A stretch of DNA of 64,000 bases from Calonectria ilicicola (Eukaryota; Ascomycota; Sordariomycetes; Hypocreales; Nectriaceae), in contig CP085829.1 of assembly GCA_020809705.1 (NCBI GenBank), positions 620,001-684,000 of the forward strand. Reading direction: 5' to 3'. A program made the translations under genes and the position numbers. The notes under the pieces are model-generated. The model did no database searches, was not told the DNA's origin, and worked only from the letters and a program-made list of their open reading frames with translations. Positions 22,280-34,600 of this stretch are shown here, in pieces (within the stretch, counting starts at the first letter, position 1; each line of letters opens with the position of its first letter).

Positions 22280-25200
22280 ATGGCAACACCAAACCCAGAT
22301 AGTTTTAACCGGGCTTTGAAAAGATTCAGGGAATCTCTTACTGCGCCACAACTACAAGACTTCTCAGTCTGCACCCTCCAGGACGTTCAACGCACTATCA
22401 GGGAAATTCAGCAAAAAGACTCAAAGAATGGCAAGCTTCGGGCCATGAATCGACTTCAAGCTTTTGTTGAAGCGATGGAGCAATTCGGCCAAGTCATCGA
22501 GGTGTTTTTAAACGTTCGCGAACTTGTTTGTTTTATTTGGGTACATTTCTCAATTCGCAGGCAACAATATTTGCTAATATCAGACAGGGTCCCATAAAGT
22601 TTCTCCTCACGGTAAATGACTTCAGGTAGATACTACTACACTTACTGATAGAAATATCAGGTGACCAAGACCTACTTCGAGAGCTTCGATAAGCTTCTCG
22701 ACGTATACGCAAGAATTGGGGATGCCATTCCTGGTCTTTTGCACTACAAGGATTCCTTCGAGAAACATTCGCCTCTGGCTGCAGTGCTTGAAGACTATTA
22801 CTCCGATATCTTGAATTTCCATCGAGAGGCTCTTGCGGTGTTCTCACGTCCAAGTTAGACAGGTTGACCAAATCCTTAGAATTCTATGTGCTAATGCAAT
22901 GCAGAATGGAGGAAGATATTCAGTGCTGCATGGAAGACTTTTGAAACCCAGTTTAATCCTATATTGGAAAGTCTGAACCGACGCAAAGAATTGCTTGAGA
23001 GCGAAAAGGTCTCAGCATCTCTAGACATGATCCAAAAGATTCGTGATGAGATAAATATCATACGCGAAGAACAGAAAGCTCAGGTAGTGCTAGCAGATAT
23101 CGAAAAACACGGGGCTCGGATGCGTGAGGTGAAAGAAAAACTTCAAAGTCCAAATTATGAATTCCATCATGAGATTTCAATAGAAAATAAGGGCGGGAAT
23201 GATTTAGGATCATGGATATTTTCTGATCCTAAATTTAAATCCTGGCTCGATAACGCCTCCTCTGAGAATAAGGTTTTATACGTAAACGGAATTCCCGGAG
23301 CAGGAAAGTTATATGATATTTTTTTACTTGCCTTATTACTAATATTATTTTTTAGGAAAAACCACGTTAATGGCAACAGTCATCGAAAAGCTTCTGATTG
23401 AGAATCGTATTTCTCAAGGTCCTAGTTTTGTTGGATACTTTTATTTCAAACATCAAGAAATTAACAAGCACAATATCATGGTGCGTGGACTTCTTCAACA
23501 GCTTCTAGTTCAAAACCCAGCACTTTTGAGCACATACTTCGATGAATTGTCTTCTCTCGAGGGAGTCAGTCTGAGATCCACACAAAAACTAGAAGGTCTA
23601 GCTGCCATGGCTTTGGAGACAAATCGGATTTCATTTTTAATTATTGATGGACTTGATGAATGCGTAAAAGAAGAGTCTGAAAAGACCATTTCATGGCTTC
23701 TTTCACTGATTGAAGAGGAAAATTCGGATCCAAACTCTTCGATACGCATTATCTTCTCAGGCCAACGCGATGGAGTGCTCGATACACGACTTTCTAAGTA
23801 CCCAACAATTTCGTTAGAGACATCTCTTCATGCTAATGATGTGTACTCTTATTGCGAGCAGTATTGCAAAAAGATTACTCAAAAGTTTTTCAACTCAGAT
23901 CCAATGTCAGAACAAGCCAAAGCACTGGAAGATGAAATCTTAAAACTAGTAAGCGAAGAAGCAAAAAGTAAAGATTTTCATGCCAACTAAAAGCACAATG
24001 CTTATGCAACATTAGGCATGTTCCTCTATGCTCGTGTGGTCTTGGAAAATTTACTTGGGCAAACCCGCCTCTCCGGGTTAAAACGAGAAATCAGATCAGA
24101 TGTATTCCCGCGTGGTATTGAGAATGCGTGAGCCGGCCCGCCAGATTGACAATATTCCCACTAATTGATCTTAGATATGACCGCGTCATTGCTCGCATTC
24201 GGGAAGGCTCTACAGATGCGAAAATTGAGGATGCTAATACGGTTCTTGGTCTAGTTGTTCATGCAAAACGACTGCTTGAGTGGAGAGAGATTCAATCCTT
24301 CGTTTGTACGGACCCTGTTGATGGACAAATCAACTATGACGACCGTCTTCTAGTTACCAGTAAGGATCTTTGTGGATCCTTGGTAGACATATATCAGGGC
24401 TCTCATGGAAGAGCAGTAGTGGGATGCTGGGTTCGAATTGTCCATGGATCAGCTAGAAAGTGCGTATCTTGTCATTTTTTATCGCAACTTCTAATGTGGA
24501 TATTAGGTATCTTTTCCAAAAACAACCCATCGATTTAAAACTACATCATTGCAAATTATTTAGCTTTTGTTGCCGCTATCTCACTTCAAATCCATTTACA
24601 GTTGATCATGACAAAAAAGCTGATTTTGCGCTCCAAGGATATTACAGCTTTCATGACTATGCTGCACAATTTTGGTATGACCACGCAAAAGAAGTTGCTG
24701 AAGTTCTTGAAGATTTACAGCCTAATCAAGTTGATGAATTCAAGAATTCATTGCAAATTTTCTTTCGATCATATGGGTCTCAAGCCAAAATGGGCAAACA
24801 CTATGCTGCGAAAGGTCGTTCAGAGATATGTGAAGCATTGAATTTTCTTCCTCAACACGCCCGAGATCGGAACGAATACTTCAATATCGAGTTTCGAATG
24901 AACATTATCCGTCAAAAGATAGAACAAGTTCGCAACAGTATTCTTTCAGCTACAAACTCAGCAATACCATTTACCTTCTTTCATGGGTCCAGAGTGGTTT
25001 TCAAATGCCCCAAGCCATGGTGTGATTTTTTCACAAGCGGATTTTCTACCGTGCAAGAGAAACAAAGACATGTTTTGCATCACGATCGCCCGTTTGTTTG
25101 TACCACATCAAGTTGCATGGGATCCGGCATCGGATTTAATTCTCAGGCTTTACTGGAGACCCATCAAAGGACATGGCACAGTCGGGATGATGAACCGATC

Positions 25201-26420
25201 AAATTCCCGACTACAAAGCAAAAAAAGTCCCAAAGCATTTGGTTAGCCGCTAAAAGTGGTGATATTGAAGCGGTCGAGGGCTTTTTGAACTCTGGACAGG
25301 ACATCAATCAACCCAACGGCAGAGCACTGAGTGTTCAAACGCCATTGTACTTGGCAGCCAAACAAGGGAATGTTGAGATGTGCATATTCTTGATTTTAAA
25401 AGGTGCAAATATAAACTTCACCTCAAATAAGGGTACCATGCGCGGAGAGACTGCATTACATGCTAGCACGCGTGCTGAGAAAGTGGAGGTGGTCAGACTT
25501 CTTCTCACGCAGAACGCCGCCAAGTTTGCGGTCAGAAGCGGCGCGGCTCAAACACCATTTGAAATATCCTGCAATCTGGGAAACCAAGATATTATTTCTT
25601 TATTTCTCGAAGACAATGACTACATTGCTTCAATGCTGGGCCCATCCAACCATGGCTTGAGGCAGCGTATTTTCGAATCAGCCATCAACCAAGGGAGGGT
25701 ACATTTATTAAAGTTTTTATTAGGAACTGAACTTAACGATGGTTTCGATATATCTGATCTCGTCAACATCGCAACTTCACATCCCGAATACAAATTAGAA
25801 CTTGTTGAATGTTTACTCGCCACTGGCAATGTGCTTTCTGGAAAATATATTGAAGACACGTTGAACAACAATAATGCCCACATTACAAAGTTACTATTGT
25901 CTTATTCTGGTTTGCAATTACATCGAAATGAGTGGAATTCAATGCGCGACAAAGCCATGCTACAAGTGGACGCTGACGTTGTACTTATTCTTTTGGAGAT
26001 TCAGCCCAAACTCAAACGGGTAAGTGATCAGCTTCCGGGCATATCATCTATATCACTATAATAACAAGCCGTTCCTTTAGGATTCATTTGATCATATGAA
26101 CGATTTTGACTTTGACGCCTTCCTCCACGGCGGTGCTGATGAAGAGGAGGTCAAACCCCTATCCCCACCAGCACCTCACGTAAGTAATCAACAATTGAAC
26201 ATATAATCTACGTCATAATCATAACAAGACTTTTTTCTTTTAGAATACATCTACTAGTCTAATGAGTTTTACTGATATGGGGCTTTCAAATCCTTTACAA
26301 CCAGGCGATATCTACAACGATTTTGACTTTGACGCTTTCCTCCACGATACTGAAGATCGGCCAATGGAATTTTATCGCCGTTCGGCTAGAAAGGAAGGTC
26401 AGGATATAGAAAGTGAATAA
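22280..26420 (+). CDS. NLR: DUF7708-like / NACHT / C2H2 fingers / ankyrins, with a damaged splice donor
   Basis: Ten exons (22280-22540, 22588-22611, 22661-22853, 22905-23303, 23356-23967, 24016-24127, 24175-24459, 24507-26019, 26081-26179, 26244-26420) give 1224 residues if every intron is removed. N-terminal residues 1-270 match the DUF7708-type domain before fungal NACHTs (FIWGPIKFLLT; WRKIFSAAWKTFE). The NACHT has P-loop GIPGAGKTT (about 287-295) and Walker B FLIIDGLDEC (about 387-396). Two C2H2-like fingers (CPKPWC...HVLHH; CTTSSC...HQRTWH) lie near 785-845, ankyrins near 850-980. The last two exons each encode NDFDFDAFLH. The fourth intron, inside the P-loop, starts GAAAGT instead of GTAAGT; used as is, the reading frame ends soon after. 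The gene may be inactive in this strain. Confidence 0.85.
23304..23355 (+). other. Intron with non-canonical GA donor inside the P-loop
   Basis: Phase analysis requires removal of exactly these 52 bases to join GAG to KTT of the Walker A motif. The acceptor TTTTAG and branch TTACTAAT are perfect, but the first bases are GAAAGT. The only nearby GT (23308) gives a frameshift and an early stop at about 23401. Confidence 0.7.
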
Positions 26421-27087
26421 TGTTAAACGTGTTGAAAGCATAAATTGATATCTTATGAAAAGTCATCTAATCAAAACTATTTGATGGTTTTTTAGACTGG
26501 CAGCGAGTCAAATACCGGACATCTCAGCATGCCAATAAAAGCTGCTAAAGTTTGGGTGCTATCTTTATAACTTTATCTTGTGCAGGCCCAATTTTTGCAG
26601 GAAATAAATAAGCTAATGGTAATTAATGGTGATATATTATGTACAGTGTGGTATGCACTGTTTATAGTAGAAAGTTTGACAGTTGCTAATATGTATTAAT
26701 CTACTTTAATAGAAGTCTCAACTTTCATGTAACAAGTAGCATCTTTCTTTATGGATACCAACCAATTTGAGCGAACGGGGGGGATAACGGCGTTTGTAGC
26801 CACTAGCAAAGCTCCAAGATTTTCCATTGACAAAAATATGCGCTAAGTATTGGCAGCCAATCAGCTCGCAGGAAATGCGAACTAACCAATCAGCACCATG
26901 ACAGCCGCTTACGGCGGGGCCCTCCTCATCTCACTTGGAGAGGCCAGGTCAAAGAGATTCACCCTCATGTAACATCTGCTACTCTTTTCAGGTTGAAAGA
27001 AATCCTGATAGCATTTGATAGCCAACCTGTGGGCCCTTTTTAAGCCACTTTTCTACGCCAACTCGCTAATCCGTTGTTCAACAGACG
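26421..27087. other. Intergenic, no gene seen
   Basis: 3' region of the NLR and promoter of the Zn2Cys6 gene. AT-rich to about 26720, with no conserved frame. Confidence 0.6.
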
Positions 27088-28812
27088 ATGATGCCTCGAG
27101 GATGCAAACAATCCAAGACAAAGAGTGGCTGTCGTACCTGCAAGTAAGTCCATTGTCGGCTGCTGTCTTGATCCATAGTTGACAGCATACCTTTTAGAAT
27201 CCGGCGAATCAAGTGCGATGAGTCAAGACCCGCGTGCCAGAAATGCACCGCCACTGGCCGCACCTGTGACGGTTATGGAATCTGGGACAGCCGTGGCAAT
27301 ATCCAACCATACGGGGCAAGCCGCCGTTTGCCGCTGGTTTACCCTTCATCTCCCAAATCTAATTGCGTTCTCAATAACAGTGAACGAGCCCACCTTGCGT
27401 GGTTCTATCATCGCACTGTAAAAAAGATCCCTGGTCTCTTCCGCTCTACCTTTTGGGATGGTTTAGTTCTTCAAGCCTGCGAAGAGGAGGCCGCAGTCCT
27501 CCATGCCGTCATTGCGTTAGGTTCGGCCCACAAGCTGGAAGGCATCCGGGCCGCTCCAAGGAAGGCTGCGACCCAAGACCTCGCTGATTCTGAGAGAATC
27601 ATTCTAAAGCATTATAATGCAGCAATTCGTCTACTCCAGCCATTTTTTATCGCACAGGAAAAGTCGTCCATACGAATTATCCTAATTATTTGCATGGTAT
27701 TTACAACCATGGAATTCCTGTCGGGTCGCTATAGGACTGGTGAAAAACATCTGCAAAATGGAATGAGGCTCATCCGCAACCTTGTTGGAGATTACAACAT
27801 CGACCTTGACGCAAGTCGAGATGGAGCCGACGACAAGTTACTTGAAACGTTTGCAAATATGAATCTGCATTGTACCCTATTTGGGCAAGGTGTGAGAGGA
27901 ATGTACAGAGCGAAGAAGGGGTTTGATGAATATCCACTTCCTGTTATGTTTGAGTCCATGGCACAAGCAAGGAAGCGGCTTGATTGGTTACTCAGTGACA
28001 CTCTGCGACTCACACACCAATGGCCGCAAGCAAGCGCGTCTGATCAAATTGTGACACAGCCTTCTGAAGAGTTGGTTCTCCACCAGTTGCGCATTCAGAC
28101 ACATCTTTCATCTTGGAGGGGAGTCTTCAAAGTGTCCAGAGTTTCCATCATCACACAAATGGGTGTCGGAGGGCACCTTGCATACATGGTATTAACCATC
28201 TACTATACCATGACGTACATAATGGCGAGTACTTGCCTTCATGCGAGCGGCGAAATGGCATTTGATGCCTATGCGGATGAATTTTTGACCATCGTCAATC
28301 AATCCTTGACTTTTCGTGAAGCTGTATTTGCTTCGGATTTTAAGGATACACACTTGGAACACTTTGATGATGTGTCCTACTTCATCACTGACAGAGGAAT
28401 AATCGCACCTCTTTACTTTACGGCCATCAAGTGCCGCGTGCCCTGCATTAGAAATCAAGCACTCAAACTCCTCACCTTCGCCGCGAGTAAAGAAGGGCTA
28501 CTGGATGCGAAAATAGCCACCAATATCGCAAAAGAAATCTGGAACATCGAGGAGGGCAAACCTTATGAGGCCTCCTGTACTGAGACGAACGTCAAACCAG
28601 TTTCGTTGATTGAGGCAACAGGCTTCGAGCCCGCTACCATTCCCAACTCTCGCAGAATCAGCAACATGCAAATTTTACTGCCAGACAGCGCCAATGACAA
28701 GACCATGATTATATGCCATCAATCCGGAGAAATATTAGTGAGAGAGTACGATCCCATCAAAGGTACCTGGGATTCTGCGGATCACAAAAATGTCAACTTT
28801 ACAAATTTTTAA
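27088..28812 (+). CDS. Zn(II)2Cys6 transcription factor, 556 residues
   Basis: Exon 1 (27088-27143) and exon 2 (27198-28812) join in phase 2, completing the binuclear zinc cluster at residues about 14-44: SGCRTCKIRRIKCDESRPAC then QKC...TC. The six cysteines are all present. A second ATG at 27091 is an equal start candidate. The rest carries the usual short fungal-trans-2-like region: YHRTVKKIPGLFRSTFWDG, then AVIALGSAHKLE and IRLLQPFF. It should bind CGG-type half sites in the nucleus. The short-chain dehydrogenase ends 93 bp beyond its stop on the other strand and is a reasonable target candidate, though this is inference. Confidence 0.93.
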
Positions 28813-28905
28813 GAGGGTCCTTCTGTAATTTCTTGAACTTCAATGTAGTGCTCAATATTAGACGACTAAAATAATATGATATTCTCAACTCGGGTCAAAT
28901 CACCA

Positions 28906-29826
28906 TCAGATACCGTGCTTCTCGAGCTGGTTCTGGGTCCACTCCCAAAGTTTCTTGGCTTGCTCATCATCCGTCCCGGGGCTAACCAATTTATCATCCT
29001 CGCCAACAGGCTCGTAATATTTACCATTCTCCACGCTGCCATTGGTTCCTGCCCAAAGATGATTTTTGACTCCTTCTTCGATAGGCCCCGCCATTTCAGG
29101 AGCTACCTCAGTCTGCAGGTGCTTTACAGTCTCGTCGGCCGGCTCTCTCTGGAACAGTTCAGTATCCACATCACCAGGAGTTATAGCCACCGTGATCATC
29201 TCAGGATGGCGGCTCGCAAATTGGCGGGCATAGAGGATATTTGCTAATTTACTCTGAGTGTATCGATGGATATTTTGAACAGGTCCCTCCGTGGTTTCAA
29301 GATGGTCAAAGGCGATCTGTGGTGGATCTGAGTACGCGTAGCCATGCGAGGAGACACTGACAATGCGTGGCTTTGCGCTAGCAGTAGCTGTCTTTAGCAG
29401 AACAGGTGTGAGTAGCTTCAGCAGAGCAGCGTGACCAACGTGGTTGGTGCCCATTTGAATCTCATAACCCTCTTTAGTGAGTGCTGGCGGAACTCCTAAA
29501 ACAGCTGCGTTCAAATACAAAGTGTCGAGCCTATCAGAGACAGCCAAGAAGGTCTGAACAGCCTTTTTGATGCTCTCGAAAGAAGTCAGGTCCAATTCGA
29601 GATTGGATACCGAAGTTCCCGCCGAAGCTACACTGAGCACTTCTTTGACTGCAGCTTCTCCCTTTTGTACGTTTCGACTGGCCATGAAGATGTGCTTCGG
29701 GCCATGTTTGGCGAGCTCCAGGGCTGTATGCTTGCCCAGGCCCGTGTTGGCGCCTGTGATAAGGATGACCTTGCCCTCCTGCGGGGGGATGTCGGATGCA
29801 GGATTGAAAGAGTATATTCCGCGCAT
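28906..29826 (-). CDS. Short-chain dehydrogenase/reductase (retinol-dehydrogenase-like), 306 residues
   Basis: Intronless frame from ATG 29826. The cofactor motif TGANTGLGKH (TGxxxGxG) at about residues 24-33 and the basic residue in ASRN after the second strand suggest NADP(H). The NNAG-equivalent reads LYLNAAVLG, the catalytic serine lies in IVSVSSHGYAY, and YTQSKLAN is the YxxxK pair. The C-terminal PG segment (TPGDVDTELF) caps the substrate site. The protein has no membrane anchor, so it is probably a soluble carbonyl or alcohol reductase. It is convergent with the Zn2Cys6 regulator at 27088. Substrate not predictable. Confidence 0.92.
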   Translation of the reverse strand: MRGIYSFNPASDIPPQEGKVILITGANTGLGKHTALELAKHGPKHIFMASRNVQKGEAAVKEVLSVASAGTSVSNLELDLTSFESIKKAVQTFLAVSDRLDTLYLNAAVLGVPPALTKEGYEIQMGTNHVGHAALLKLLTPVLLKTATASAKPRIVSVSSHGYAYSDPPQIAFDHLETTEGPVQNIHRYTQSKLANILYARQFASRHPEMITVAITPGDVDTELFQREPADETVKHLQTEVAPEMAGPIEEGVKNHLWAGTNGSVENGKYYEPVGEDDKLVSPGTDDEQAKKLWEWTQNQLEKHGI

Positions 29827-30701
29827 ATTGAAATGGGGCTGGGTTTAGAAGAGATTTGAAAAATATGGTTGAATCTTGTTCTGCTTGCTCGTATGAAGCC
29901 TGATCTGAGAAGGGATGAAACACGGTGCTACAAGAGAATGTGTCGCCTTTTTATACTCCAATCTTACTCCAAAATCGCCTCAAAATTCAAACGGCACGCC
30001 ACGGACTTAAGAATGTTCAATCCGTCTCATTCAGCACTCTTGCATGCCACTCTCACTTCCCATGATGCTTAGCTTGATAGTGTTGGGGGCATGGAGCCTT
30101 GCAAGCCAATGAGACGCCAGGAATCGCGACACAGCCAATCAAGACGAGCATGGGGATGGCCCACGACCCGGCGCGGAAAGTGCCGAACTTGAACTATGAT
30201 TCCCTTCCCACCGCCATTAAGAGACGCTAATAATGAAACCAGGACAGTGATAAGACCATGTAATAATGATGATATGTGCTTCCATTATACGATATTTTAT
30301 AGAGCGGCATTTTTGCATGAAAAAGGTAAGGCTGGACAAAATCGGGTCATGAAACTCCCAGATTGATGCGGCCCACATTTTGTTTCAAACCATGCGCTGT
30401 GAGCAAGTCAAGATTGGCTGCCTGTCAAGCAACTTGAATTGCTCGCACACCTGGTTGAATGCAAGCACGGTGCCAAGTTTGTTCCATTTCTTAACTGAGC
30501 TTATAACCACCTGGAAACACCATTACTGGGTAGAGTTGGGCCTGGTGCCCAACAAGGCAGCGTCCAGCTGGCGAGCTTAATCGGATCGACAAGCCAAAAT
30601 GAATCATGCTGGCCTCGCATCCAATGATTTCTTGTGCATTAAAGCATTTTGTTTTTGTACCGCTCCCAAAAGATAAAACTGTACAAATGGTCAGGCTGCC
30701 C
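29827..30701. other. Intergenic, no gene seen
   Basis: Divergent promoter region between the dehydrogenase and the secreted-protein gene. No conserved frame was recognised. Confidence 0.6.
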
Positions 30702-30708
30702 ATATAAA
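30702..30708 (+). promoter_or_regulatory. TATA box of the secreted protein gene
   Basis: ATATAAA lies about 80 bp before the ATG at 30790. Confidence 0.5.
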
Positions 30709-30789
30709 GTCTGCCATTTCTCGCCCGACAGATTGTCTGCTTGATCACAATCATTCCATAATCAGTCTCAAATACACATATCTTCAAAA

Positions 30790-31302
30790 ATGCATTTCCC
30801 TCGCGCTCCTCTCCTCATCGCCGCCCTTTCGGCCTCCGTTATTGTCAATGCCAAATCCAATTATCAACTCGCCGCTTGCTCTTCAGCCTCCTCCAACGCT
30901 CAGCCTGCAATGCAGGCCATCCCTACGGCTGACAAGACGCTTGCCGAATTCATCGCCCAGCAGACTCCCTTTGCTTCAGTTACTGGATCATGCGTCGTTC
31001 CTGCAGTCACCGGCTCCTTCGCTGATGACTTTACATCCTGGGTCGAAGAAGTGTACAGCTGGCAGTCCAAGTACTTGAGCGAACTCACAAACTTGCGAGA
31101 TGCGTGTACCGATATGCGCGGGGCTGAAAGCTATGTTACCGATATTGGTGGAGGCTTTAGCATGTTCTGCTCTAGCCTTACTTGGATCAGCGGGACCAGG
31201 ACAACAGCAGATCAAACTAAGAATGCCGGTCCTCGCGAAACTGGTATGGGAGTCGCTGCCGCCGCTGCTGTGGCTGGCATGGCTATCGCTGGCATATATT
31301 GA
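30790..31302 (+). CDS. Secreted GPI-type surface protein, 170 residues
   Basis: Intronless. The signal peptide is clear (MHFPRAPLLIAALSASVIVN, cleavage after NA near residue 21). The mature part has four cysteines (AACSS, GSCVV, DACTD, MFCSS), allowing two disulfides, and a helix-prone middle. The last 20 residues are hydrophobic and small (GMGVAAAAAVAGMAIAGIY) after a polar stretch, which is a GPI-anchor signal. The product should be displayed at the cell surface or wall. I do not recognise a named family. A TATA box 80 bp upstream suggests a regulated, possibly strong promoter. Confidence 0.8.
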   Translation: MHFPRAPLLIAALSASVIVNAKSNYQLAACSSASSNAQPAMQAIPTADKTLAEFIAQQTPFASVTGSCVVPAVTGSFADDFTSWVEEVYSWQSKYLSELTNLRDACTDMRGAESYVTDIGGGFSMFCSSLTWISGTRTTADQTKNAGPRETGMGVAAAAAVAGMAIAGIY

Positions 31303-31671
31303 GGTATTCTTATTGGGCTTTTTTTCTAGATTGTCAAACAAATTAAATTTCGATTAAAATAATGTTTTATAAATGGCTGTTTCTTTTGTAAATTGACAGC
31401 CCCCTTTAACTGCAGAGCGGCTAGCAATGTCATTTGGGGGCCAAACACCAGCCAATCACACTGGCAATGTCCTCACTCTGACGGATCAGCCATTTGCCTC
31501 AGGCATTGTTAGGCAGTCAACAGCAGCCAACTCCCAACCCAGTCAACTCCCAACCCAGCCAACCATTTAGTATTGCCCTTAGCCTGTTCCCCGCTCACAC
31601 GGCCCTGTGAGCTTCCCACCAGCGACAAAGACTCTTCGATTCTTTGAATCCCTCATGGCTACCAGTTAACG
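31303..31671. other. Intergenic, short direct repeats
   Basis: Contains a short tandem duplication near 31520-31560 (CAACTCCCAACCCAG twice). Otherwise nothing is seen. Confidence 0.5.
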
Positions 31672-34600
31672 ATGAATGGACGTCGCCTCCAAGCCAGTGA
31701 CTACACTGTTGGATGGGTGTGCGCCCTCCCTATCGAGCTTGCCGCTGCCAAAGTGATGCTCGATGAAACGCATGAAAGTCCTAGTCAAGATGGCTGCGAT
31801 TCCACCCTTTACACGCTCGGTAGAATCTGCCAACACAACGTTGTTCTTGCGTGCCTACCAGCAGGGCAGACCGGCACTCACTCTGCTGCCACGGTCGCTA
31901 CCCGAATGAAATCCAAGTTCACGTCGATTCGCTTTGGCCTGATGGTTGGCATAGGTGGTGGAGCCCCCAGCGTCAACTCAGATATACGACTTGGGGATGT
32001 GGTTATAAGCCAACCCTATCTACAGCATGGGGGAGTGGTGCAGTATGACTTTGGAAAGACTGGAGCAGGCGGGCACAAGACACGGACGGGATCGCTGAAC
32101 ACGCCACCGCCAGTGCTACTGAACGCGATTTCTAACCTCCGAGCGGACCACTACCGAAGCCGAAATAACCATGCGACTCATTTATCCGCTTTCGATAAAC
32201 TCGAGCACTTTAGCCACAAAAGAACAGGTCCTGACGTATTGTTCGAGGCGACGTATAATCATATTGGAGGAGCCACATGTGAAAAGTGCAGCAAAGACAA
32301 AGAAGTTGAGCGGGCTTCGCGAATAGATCAAAATGTCATGATTCATTACGGCACAATAGCATCAGGCAATCAGGTCATTAAGGATGGCATTACACGGGAT
32401 AGAATAAGTGCAGAGCTAGGCGGGGTCATGTGCTTTGAAATGGAGGCTGCTGGATTGATGAATGACTTCCCTTGCCTTGTTGTCCGAGGTATCTGCGACT
32501 ATGCAGACTCCCACAAGAACAAAAAGTGGCAACCATATGCGGCAGCGACGGCGGCTGCATGTGCAAAAGAAATCTTGTCGATGATCCCTCCAACCGAAAG
32601 AGCTATGGCCGTCTCTAGTAACGAGGCTAAGCAACAAATTTTGGGAATGGTAGATCGTGAGACTCTACGGGACGACCCCTCTATATTCTTGGCGATTTCG
32701 AAATATCCAGAATGGAGCTTGAGTTTAGAAGGTAGGCATTCACCCTATCTCTCGATAACGCTTACACGACATCTAATACTGAGCAGGAACTTCATATAAC
32801 ATCTTTGAGCATATTTCAAACTACGAACCTGACCGCACTCATCGGGATTACTTACGCCGGAGGTGTCAAGGCACTACCAGTTGGATAATAGATCATGAGA
32901 GGTTCCGGGCGTGGCTTGAAAATAGCAGTAGCTCGTGTCTATGGCTGACTGGTAAAAGTATATTCTCCACTTCCAACACATCATCCACGTGCTAACAGTT
33001 GTTAGTTGGCTGCGGAAAAACTTTAGTCACGTAAGTAGGCATACCGGCATCCCACAGTGCTCCATATTTTGAATTACTGACATCGCTTAGGAGCACTGTT
33101 CTTGACTATATATTACAGAGGTCCCAGAAGACCAATGATCTAGTGGCCCATTTCTTCTTTAGCCACTCAAACAAATCCCAACTAGAGGCAACCCATTTGA
33201 TTAGGAGCTATATCAAGCAAATCCTCGGCCATCTTTATATTATTGGAGGCTCGTGCCCTCCAGGAATTATGTCCTATGTGAAGCGATTCTACGGCCCAAA
33301 AGCATGCCCCCCAAATTTCGACGAAATCACAGACGAGATCTTCGTCCCGTTAAGTGAACTACTTCCAATTAAAACCTATCTCGTGGATGGGCTTGACGAA
33401 TGCGAGGAACTAGAGGCATGGAAAGTTCTCAAAGTGTTCCGGAGAGTGGTCTCACAGCCTGGCACAAAGATTTTCATCTCTGGGCGTGAAAGTCTTTCTG
33501 TCAGAGACTCCATCCGGGGGTCTCTTACTATACATATATCAAATAAGGATGTGAAAGAAGATATAATGACCTTTATCGAATGCAGAATAAAAGAAAAGAT
33601 GCAAGAAAGGAAACTGACTGAGAATGAAGTGGTTCTTCAAGATATCACAGAAAGTCTCAATGAGAAAGCCGACCGCATGTGAGTATAATTTCTTCTGACC
33701 AGATATAAATCAGAGCATCAACTTATTACTGAGAAGGATTCTATGGGTGGCCCTACAGCTAGAGGCTCTTTGGGAAGATTGCTTTACAGATTCAGACATC
33801 CAAGCAGCTCTTCTGAATCTGCCGAAGGATCTTAATGAGACCTATGATCGGTGTTTGACCAAAATAAGCACTAAGCAAAATGCTTACTCTTCAAAAGTTT
33901 TACGCTGGGTGTATGCTGCAATTAAGCCATTCAAATTTGATCAATTAAGAGAGACACTTGCGATTAACATCGACACTGGTTGCCTCGATAGAGATCTATT
34001 GCCGTCTATGGATTTTCTAAAATGCTGTTCTAACCTCCTAGTACGAGATCATGACGACCAAGTTCTCTTTGCGCACCATTCTGTGCGACAGTTCTTGCTA
34101 GCTAGAGCGCATCATAAGCAAATATTTCCTGCTGGATTTGACCTAGGCAGCACTGAACTTGAACTAGGCCAGCTTTGCGTCGCTCATCTCTCCTCCCCTG
34201 ACTATGGGCTTGCCTTGCAATCTCCCAACAAAGAAAAAGGCGCCGTACTTAGTTTCGGCCCCCCGATAATAGAAAAACTGCGTCAAAACATCCAATTTTC
34301 ATTGCCGTTCGCCTTGCCCAAACACAAGCCAGTACATATCACTTTACCACGAAGTACTTCTCGGTCCCCTTCTCCTCTAACGGAGATTCCATCTTTCTTT
34401 CACTTCGCCAAAGAGCAATGGGCGCCCCTTACCCGTAATATTACTAGGGACTCTGAATTCTGGAGCAAATTTTGTGCGCTTGCGCTCGAACCAAATTCAT
34501 CGTGGCAATTGCACCCCTGGCCACCTTTAGGGGAATCACTTGATTCTCACTACTCTGGTTTGCTGGGATGGGCCATAGTAAATTCCCACCTCCCTCTGCT

